Source: Gemmatimonadota bacterium
GTDB lineage: Bacteria; Gemmatimonadota; Gemmatimonadetes; Gemmatimonadales; GWC2-71-9
Length of the DNA: 39,871 nucleotides
NCBI GenBank assembly: GCA_022562295.1
Contig: JADFPO010000024.1
Span: forward strand, 1-39,871
Reading direction: 5' to 3'
Part shown: positions 34,993 through 39,871 of the stretch, piece after piece
Layout: the number at the start of each line of letters is the position of its first letter
How positions within the stretch are numbered: the first letter of the stretch is position 1
Made by a program: the position numbers and the translations under genes
Notes under the pieces: model-generated
Databases searched by the model: none
Seen by the model: only the letters and a program-made list of their open reading frames with translations
Told to the model about the DNA's origin: nothing

Positions 34993-35858
34993 TCCGCCAG
35001 CCGCCGCCGAAACTCGGCGCCCCGGTCCAGCCATTGCGCCACCGCGGCGGCGTCTTCGTCGGCCAGAGCGCGCTTGAGTGTGTCGACAGACCTCGCAAAG
35101 GTGTCGAGCGACTGCTCTATGGGTGATCGGTTCAGCATCAGGATGTCCCGCCACATGGTTGTGTTACTCGCTGCAAGGCGGGTCGTGTCTCTCGCCCCGG
35201 TTCCGTACGTCGCGCCGTCTGGCGCACCCTCCGCGAGCGCGACCGCCAGGGCGGAAGACACGACCTGCGGCAGATGACTCGTCCACGCCAGCATTTCGTC
35301 GTGAGGGCCGGCCGGCATGACCACTGGAGACGCGTGCAATACGTCTCGCCAAAACGTCACGATCTCCTGGCTGATCTCGTCGCCTTCGTTCACCGGTGTG
35401 ACGTACACTATCGAATCGCGAAAGAGATCGTCGCGTGCGCCGGCGAACCCGGACTGGTGCGTTCCACAAAACGGGTGTGACCCGACGAAGAATGAATGCA
35501 GATCGAGTTCGCGCGCGCGATCGACCACTGCGCGTTTGACGCTGCAGACGTCCGTCACTCGGACCCCGTGGGCACGGATCGGCTCTGCCAGCCGAGACAG
35601 CAACTCCAATGTCGCCGATGGCGGGACCGCCAACACCGCAAGATCACATTCGGCGATCACGTCCTCGGGCGTATCCACCACATGCGTCACGGCCCCCGCC
35701 TCGACAGCGCCCGTCACGTCCTCGGCCGACGTGGCATGGGCGATGACGTGCGGTACGCCCGCACGCATGCACTGCCAGGCGAGCGACCCGCCGATGGCAC
35801 CCAGCCCAATGACGCCAAGACGTTCAGGCCGCACGGTTCTCTCCTGGTCTCCGCTCAT
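34989..35858 (-). CDS. tyrA: Prephenate/arogenate dehydrogenase (TyrA family)
   Basis: TyrA oxidatively decarboxylates prephenate (or arogenate) for tyrosine synthesis. The start at 35858 (MSGDQERTVRPERLGVIG, 289 aa) leaves a short lead before the Rossmann motif GLGAIGG (18-24). DVCSVKRAVV, the catalytic-His region FVGSHPFCGTHQSGF, and ASNTTMWRDI follow. There is no chorismate mutase or ACT domain, so it is a monofunctional enzyme. NAD versus NADP and the exact substrate are undetermined. It is first in tyrA-aroA-cmk and diverges from acs; no strong promoter for it was seen. Confidence 0.92.
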   Translation of the reverse strand: MSGDQERTVRPERLGVIGLGAIGGSLAWQCMRAGVPHVIAHATSAEDVTGAVEAGAVTHVVDTPEDVIAECDLAVLAVPPSATLELLSRLAEPIRAHGVRVTDVCSVKRAVVDRARELDLHSFFVGSHPFCGTHQSGFAGARDDLFRDSIVYVTPVNEGDEISQEIVTFWRDVLHASPVVMPAGPHDEMLAWTSHLPQVVSSALAVALAEGAPDGATYGTGARDTTRLAASNTTMWRDILMLNRSPIEQSLDTFARSVDTLKRALADEDAAAVAQWLDRGAEFRRRLAE

Positions 35859-35914
35859 TCGGAAAACTCGGTAGGTGACATGCCGGGATGCAATGTATCG
35901 AGTCGCCGCACTGC

Positions 35915-35943
35915 TTGACATCCTCCGTCTGAGGTCCGATTGT
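35915..35943 (+). promoter_or_regulatory. Sigma70-like promoter for acs
   Basis: A perfect TTGACA (35915-35920) is followed by a 17-bp spacer and GATTGT (35938-35943, 3/6). The start near 35950 leaves a leader of about 47 nt. The spacer holds a small CCTC/GAGG inverted repeat. The 138-bp gap is shared with divergent tyrA. Confidence 0.5.
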
Positions 35944-35996
35944 CGCGTTTCCACGATTCTGCCGCTTCCTCAACCGAAGCTCCAACAGGATCGACG

Positions 35997-37943
35997 ATGG
36001 CCACAGAAAACATTGCCAATTTGTTGACTGAAAGCCGCACTTTCCCACCCCCCGAGGCGTTTGCCGCGCAGGCCACCTGTGGGAGCCTGGAGGACTACCA
36101 GCGACTGTACGACGAATCCATCAACTCCCCAGAGACCTTTTGGGGGCGCGTGGCCGAAGAACTCCACTGGTTCCGCAAGTGGGACACGGTGCTCGAGTGG
36201 GACCATCCACATGCACGATGGTTCGTCGGTGGGACGACCAATCTCAGCTACAACTGCCTGGACCGGCATCTCGATGGCCCGCGGGCCGACAAAATCGCCT
36301 ACATATGGGAGGGCGAACCGGGGGATCAACGTACCCTGACGTACCGTGAGCTGCACCGAGAGGTGTGCAAGTTCGCCAACGTGTTGAAAGGCCTGGGCAT
36401 CGCCAAGGGCGACCGTGTTTGCATCTACATGCCGATGGTGCCGGAACTGCCGATAGCGATGTTGGCATGCGCCCGAATCGGGGCCGCCCACAGCGTGGTG
36501 TTTGGCGGCTTCAGCGCAAACGCGTTGGTCGACCGCATCACCGATGCCGAGGCCAAGGCCGTGATAACCGCCGATGGAGGGTGGCGCCGCGGGAAGGTCG
36601 TGCCGCTCAAAGCCGCGGTCGACGAAGCCTTGCCACGAACGCCCTCCGTGCAAAGCGTCGTCGTGTTGCGGCGGACGGACAGTGCCGTCGACATGCGGGA
36701 CGGCCGCGATCATTGGTGGCACGAACTCATGGCCGACGCCGACGATACCTGCCCGGCCGAACCTCTCGACAGCGAACATCTGCTCTACATCCTGTACACG
36801 TCCGGAACCACCGGCAAACCGAAGGGCATCGTGCACACGACGGGTGGATACATGGTCGGAACGTATTTGACGAGCAAGTACGTGTTCGATCTCAAAGAGG
36901 ACGACATCTACTGGTGCACGGCGGACATCGGATGGGTCACCGGCCACTCATACATCGTGTACGGCATTCTGGCAAACGGGGCGACCGGTGTCATGTACGA
37001 GGGCGCCCCCAACCACCCGGCACCCGACCGGCTGTGGGATATGGTAGAGCGTCACAAGGTCACGGTGTTCTATACGGCTCCAACGGCCATACGGACCTTC
37101 ATCAAGTGGGGAGACGAGCACGTAACCAAGCACGATTTGTCGACCCTGAGGCTGATCGGTACCGTTGGTGAACCGATCAATCCGGAAGCGTGGATGTGGT
37201 ACCACAAACTCATCGGCAAAGAACGATGCCCCATCGTCGATACGTGGTGGCAGACTGAAACGGGAGCCATCATGATCACGCCGCTTCCGGGGGCCGTCAC
37301 CACCAAACCGGGCAGTGCCACGCTGCCGTTCTTCGGGGTGGACGCCGACATCGTAAACGAGGCTGGTGAGAGCGTGACACCGCCGGACGGCGGGTTCCTC
37401 GTCATCCGGAAGCCGTGGCCGTCGATGCTCCGAACCCTGTACGGCGATGACGAACGATACCAACAACAGTATTGGTCGCAGGTCGCCGGATGTTATTTCA
37501 CGGGAGACGGGGCGCACAGCGACGCCGACGGATATTTCTGGCTGTTGGGACGTGTGGACGACGTCATGAACGTCTCGGGGCACCGCATGGGAACGGCCGA
37601 AGTGGAGAGCGCGCTCGTGAGCCATGACGCCGTCGCCGAAGCAGCCGTCGTAGGGTTCCCGCACGAGCTGAAGGGCGAGGGCATTGCCGCATTCGTCACG
37701 TTGCGCGGCGACGCGGTCGGCGATGACGAGCTGAAAACGGTACTGCGCAGCCACGTGGCCCACGAGATCGGCGCCATCGCAAAGCCGGATCAGATCCGCT
37801 TCACCGACGCGCTCCCCAAAACGCGATCGGGCAAGATCATGCGCCGCCTGCTGCGTGACATCGCCGCCGGTAAGGAGGAGATCGGCGACACGACCACGCT
37901 GGAGGACTACAGTGTGTTGACCAAGCTGCGCGAGGAGGACTAG
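35997..37943 (+). CDS. acs: Acetyl-CoA synthetase
   Basis: Acs activates acetate to acetyl-CoA through acetyl-AMP. The 648-aa length is standard (E. coli 652). The ATG at 35997 has AGGA six bases upstream; the frame extends to 35940 without conservation. Motifs are [15 protein letters not shown] (phosphate loop), [21 protein letters not shown] (Trp of the acetate pocket, favouring acetate over propionate) and the C-terminal [15 protein letters not shown], where K613 is the lysine that protein acetylation inactivates in other Acs enzymes. It is a single-gene plus-strand unit. It supplies acetyl-CoA to AccD and possibly to the carboxylase operon. Confidence 0.97.
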   Translation: MATENIANLLTESRTFPPPEAFAAQATCGSLEDYQRLYDESINSPETFWGRVAEELHWFRKWDTVLEWDHPHARWFVGGTTNLSYNCLDRHLDGPRADKIAYIWEGEPGDQRTLTYRELHREVCKFANVLKGLGIAKGDRVCIYMPMVPELPIAMLACARIGAAHSVVFGGFSANALVDRITDAEAKAVITADGGWRRGKVVPLKAAVDEALPRTPSVQSVVVLRRTDSAVDMRDGRDHWWHELMADADDTCPAEPLDSEHLLYILYTSGTTGKPKGIVHTTGGYMVGTYLTSKYVFDLKEDDIYWCTADIGWVTGHSYIVYGILANGATGVMYEGAPNHPAPDRLWDMVERHKVTVFYTAPTAIRTFIKWGDEHVTKHDLSTLRLIGTVGEPINPEAWMWYHKLIGKERCPIVDTWWQTETGAIMITPLPGAVTTKPGSATLPFFGVDADIVNEAGESVTPPDGGFLVIRKPWPSMLRTLYGDDERYQQQYWSQVAGCYFTGDGAHSDADGYFWLLGRVDDVMNVSGHRMGTAEVESALVSHDAVAEAAVVGFPHELKGEGIAAFVTLRGDAVGDDELKTVLRSHVAHEIGAIAKPDQIRFTDALPKTRSGKIMRRLLRDIAAGKEEIGDTTTLEDYSVLTKLREED

Positions 37944-37960
37944 GGGTAGGCCACGGGAAT

Positions 37961-38050
37961 GATGGTCGAAGACGAACAAGGACGATCGAAGACGATCAAA
38001 GACGATCAGGGACGGTCAAAGACGGTCGGGGGCGGTCAAGGACGTTTGAG
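37961..38050. repeat. 10-bp-period tandem repeat downstream of acs
   Basis: About eight to nine imperfect copies of GACGRTCRRR follow each other without gaps: GACGAACAAG, GACGATCGAA, GACGATCAAA, GACGATCAGG, GACGGTCAAA, GACGGTCGGG, GGCGGTCAAG, then decaying copies. The 10-bp step is close to one helical turn and not a multiple of three, so it is not coding. A 5-bp ATCGC/GCGAT hairpin (38060-38074) follows. It lies in the convergent gap between acs and the TPR gene. Confidence 0.85.
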
Positions 38051-38125
38051 GCGGTCAACATCGCTTGAGGCGATCGAGATTTCGGAAGATTCAACGCGTC
38101 TAGATCGTCTTTCAGGCCATGCTGA

Positions 38126-38173
38126 CCCCGGCCGGAAGCCCACGCTGCCCCCGGGCGGAAGCCCGGGGTTTCT
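38126..38173 (+). terminator. acs terminator hairpin with a partial duplicate
   Basis: The + strand has an 8-bp stem CCCCGGGC/GCCCGGGG (38149-38156 and 38161-38168) with a GGAA loop, followed by TTTCT. A near-copy of its first 16 bases (CCCCGGCCGGAAGCCC, 38126-38141, 15/16 identical) lies 23 bases upstream but cannot fold the same way. The hairpin borders the stop codon of the minus-strand TPR gene. It fits an intrinsic terminator for acs about 225 nt past its stop, or a mobile-type palindromic repeat. Confidence 0.6.
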
Positions 38174-39871
38174 ACCTACCCTCCCCCACCAATGCGGCGA
38201 TCCGATCCCTTATCTCGGCCACTCGCGGCTGCAGCTCCACATCGGCCTCGGCCCAGAGATCGACGAACCGGTTGTAGTACTCGACCGCCTTCTCGCTATC
38301 ACCCCGCTCCTCATAGAGCGATCCCAGGCGACGATACACGATGGCCTTCCTCGTCGGATCTCGACCACGGAACAGATATGGGGTGCTGAGGAATTCCTCG
38401 TAGTAGGCAAGCGCGGAATCGACCTGACCCGAACGGTCGAAGGCCAGACCAAGCAGAAACAGCCGAGCGATTGGGTCCGAACCGAGATCGTGGGCCTCGC
38501 GATACGAAGCAATCGCCTCCGCGAAGCGCCCCTCGGCCAGCTCGATGGCGCCGCGTGCATCGAGATAGTCGGTCTCTTGAGCCTTCCTGTACCAATCACT
38601 TAACTCACGCTCGTGGGCGGCCAGCCACGGACGCGCCAGATCTGGACGGCCCGCCGACGCGTAGAGGTCTGCTAGACCCAGATAGGGTCGGTCTTCCACG
38701 TCGAGGGAGTCGAGCGGGTATTGTCCCAGCAGGCTGTCCACGCGCTGAATCGCCTGTTCCGGGTCGTCCCGAATCCACAGATCGACGTATCCCTCGACAA
38801 AAACCCTCTCGAATGCGGTCCCTGCCGGGAGCAGTCCCCGTTGTTCCTGGGATGCGAATCCCTCGCCCAGGTCACGCTGCCCCGTTGCCAGCTTGCCGCG
38901 AGCGTAGTTCAGGGCGGCGAGTTCAAAGCCCGTACCTTGCTCAACTATGAGGTTGCCGCGGCGGGCATCGCGCAGGGCGCGGAGATGGCGTTCGGCTGTC
39001 TCATAGTCTCCCTGGGTGCTGGCCAGCAGCGCGCGATACAATTCGACTTGGGGGTTGGCCGGGAAGCGCATTGCGAATCGCTGCAGGGTTGAGTCTGCCG
39101 CCACAAACTTGGCCTGGGCCACTTGCACCGCGATTAGTCCGCTATACGACACCGCCAGATCGAAATCGGTCGCCCTGCGGTACCACTCCTCTGCATCGTT
39201 CCAGCGCCTGAGGCGACGATAGCTCAGCGCGAGGTTGTTCAGCCCCGCACGGTCTTCAGGGTAGAGTTCAACCAAACGGCGCAACGCGGAAATACCCTTT
39301 TGGCGGTCCAGCTCCACCTCGCCATAGTAGACCTCCTCTGCCCTCAACCGCTCCCGTTCGGTCAAGCGCTCGCGGAGTTCATACGCCCTAGTGTACGCGG
39401 GCAGGAAGCGCTCGGGAGGCTCGCCCGTGTTGGAATAGACGACGCCGAGCTTGCGCCAAGCCATGGCAAAGTTGCTGTCGAGCGCGACGGCCTCCTGAAG
39501 CAGATTCTTGGCGGTTTCGAAATCACCTTCGTCGTTGGCGCGGAGGCCCTGCGCGTATTTGCGTAGCGCCTCGATTGAACTCGTCGTGTAGCGCCACATC
39601 GGCTCCTCGGCCCGGATGGAGCGCAGCGATTCACCGATGCGCTCGCGCAACTTGGCCGAGAGCCGGTCCACCGCCGCCATGAGATCGTCGGCAATGGCCG
39701 CCGTCTCCCTGTCGGCCCACAGCACGTCGCCTGTGCTTGTCCTAGTCAGCCGGGTCGAGATCACAAAACCGTTGCCAACCGGTAACACTTCGCCGGTGAG
39801 CACCGCCTTGAGTCCCTCCCGCTCGGCCACTTCGGTCGCCAAATCGGCCGTCAACCCGATGTCCGGCTCTC
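38172..39871 (-). CDS. TPR-repeat protein, C-terminal part only (kinase or regulator type)
   Basis: The gene enters from the right edge; the frame is open to base 39871, so the N-terminus is missing and the TTG at 39854 is simply Leu inside the protein. Visible residues start EPDIGLTADLATEVAEREG. A FlgO/TolB-like beta-alpha region (about the first 90 residues, with GLKAVLTGEVLPVGNGFVIS) is followed by about ten TPR-like helical pairs (alternating RLGVVY/AGRPDLAR/ALAYYEEF patterns) to the end. Proteins of this layout often begin with a Ser/Thr kinase or a winged-helix DNA-binding domain plus a membrane segment. Which applies cannot be seen here. It probably acts as a scaffold or signalling protein. 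Confidence 0.8.
   Translation of the reverse strand, partial: EPDIGLTADLATEVAEREGLKAVLTGEVLPVGNGFVISTRLTRTSTGDVLWADRETAAIADDLMAAVDRLSAKLRERIGESLRSIRAEEPMWRYTTSSIEALRKYAQGLRANDEGDFETAKNLLQEAVALDSNFAMAWRKLGVVYSNTGEPPERFLPAYTRAYELRERLTERERLRAEEVYYGEVELDRQKGISALRRLVELYPEDRAGLNNLALSYRRLRRWNDAEEWYRRATDFDLAVSYSGLIAVQVAQAKFVAADSTLQRFAMRFPANPQVELYRALLASTQGDYETAERHLRALRDARRGNLIVEQGTGFELAALNYARGKLATGQRDLGEGFASQEQRGLLPAGTAFERVFVEGYVDLWIRDDPEQAIQRVDSLLGQYPLDSLDVEDRPYLGLADLYASAGRPDLARPWLAAHERELSDWYRKAQETDYLDARGAIELAEGRFAEAIASYREAHDLGSDPIARLFLLGLAFDRSGQVDSALAYYEEFLSTPYLFRGRDPTRKAIVYRRLGSLYEERGDSEKAVEYYNRFVDLWAEADVELQPRVAEIRDRIAALVGEGR

Noticed and set aside
37959-38603. 214-codon + strand frame starting at the acs downstream repeat
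   Set aside because: Begins in the 10-bp tandem repeat and continues antisense to the TPR gene. The apparent K/D/Q/G/R-rich peptide is a product of the DNA repeat.

Overview
This window is a gene-dense, GC-rich chromosomal segment that holds almost only core housekeeping genes. The likely source is a Gram-negative-type bacterium of the Gemmatimonadota or a related phylum. That placement is an inference from four things: the mix of a PknB-type kinase and a FlgO/TolB-like plus TPR protein, the short zinc-tailed ProS, the long charged tails on S2 and S1, and the G/C-rich intergenic repeats. No marker gene here fixes the phylum. No tRNA, rRNA, CRISPR array, IS element, prophage or plasmid function was seen. 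No stretch of 300 bases lacks a gene; the largest gap is 228 bp (37944-38171).

Layout, mostly transcribed right to left. (1) 36-11633, minus: mreB-mreC-mreD-mrdA(PBP2)-rodA-accD-folC-hisS-proS-lysA. This is an elongasome operon followed by fatty-acid, folate, aminoacyl-tRNA synthetase and lysine/DAP genes, with a good sigma70-like promoter ahead of mreB. (2) 11776-16575, minus: rpsO-pnp-M16 peptidase-ald, with a terminator-like hairpin between rpsO and pnp. (3) 16678-17667, plus: a tail-anchored Ser/Thr kinase diverging from rpsO. (4) 17706-25762, minus: rplM-rpsI-rpsB-tsf-pyrH-frr-uppS-cdsA-dxr-rseP, the widely conserved translation/isoprenoid/phospholipid cluster. (5) 25841-30827, minus: an acyl-CoA (propionyl/acetyl) carboxylase set, pccB-accC-[RlmD-like RNA methyltransferase]-biotin carrier. 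(6) 31044-35858, minus: tyrA-aroA-cmk-rpsA. (7) 35997-37943, plus: acs, followed by a repeat-rich gap and a terminator. (8) 38172-39871, minus: the C-terminal part of a TPR protein that runs off the window.

The genes form ordinary cooperative modules: MreBCD/PBP2/RodA build the lateral wall; UppS supplies its lipid carrier; LysA makes lysine from meso-DAP; CdsA, AccD and the second carboxylase serve lipid and acyl-CoA metabolism; and S1, S2, S9, S13(L13), S15, EF-Ts, RRF and PNPase serve translation and RNA decay. Translational coupling is pervasive: ten junctions are 4-nt ATGA/GTGA overlaps.

I found no convincing undescribed multi-gene system. The best leads are: a cmk whose P-loop lies upstream of every ATG/GTG/TTG, implying a CTG or other rare start; a four-tract G-quadruplex motif touching the lysA stop codon; a 10-bp-period tandem repeat after acs; an RNA methyltransferase fused by 4-nt overlaps between two carboxylase subunit genes; and a sensor-less tail-anchored kinase whose leader overlaps the rpsO promoter.
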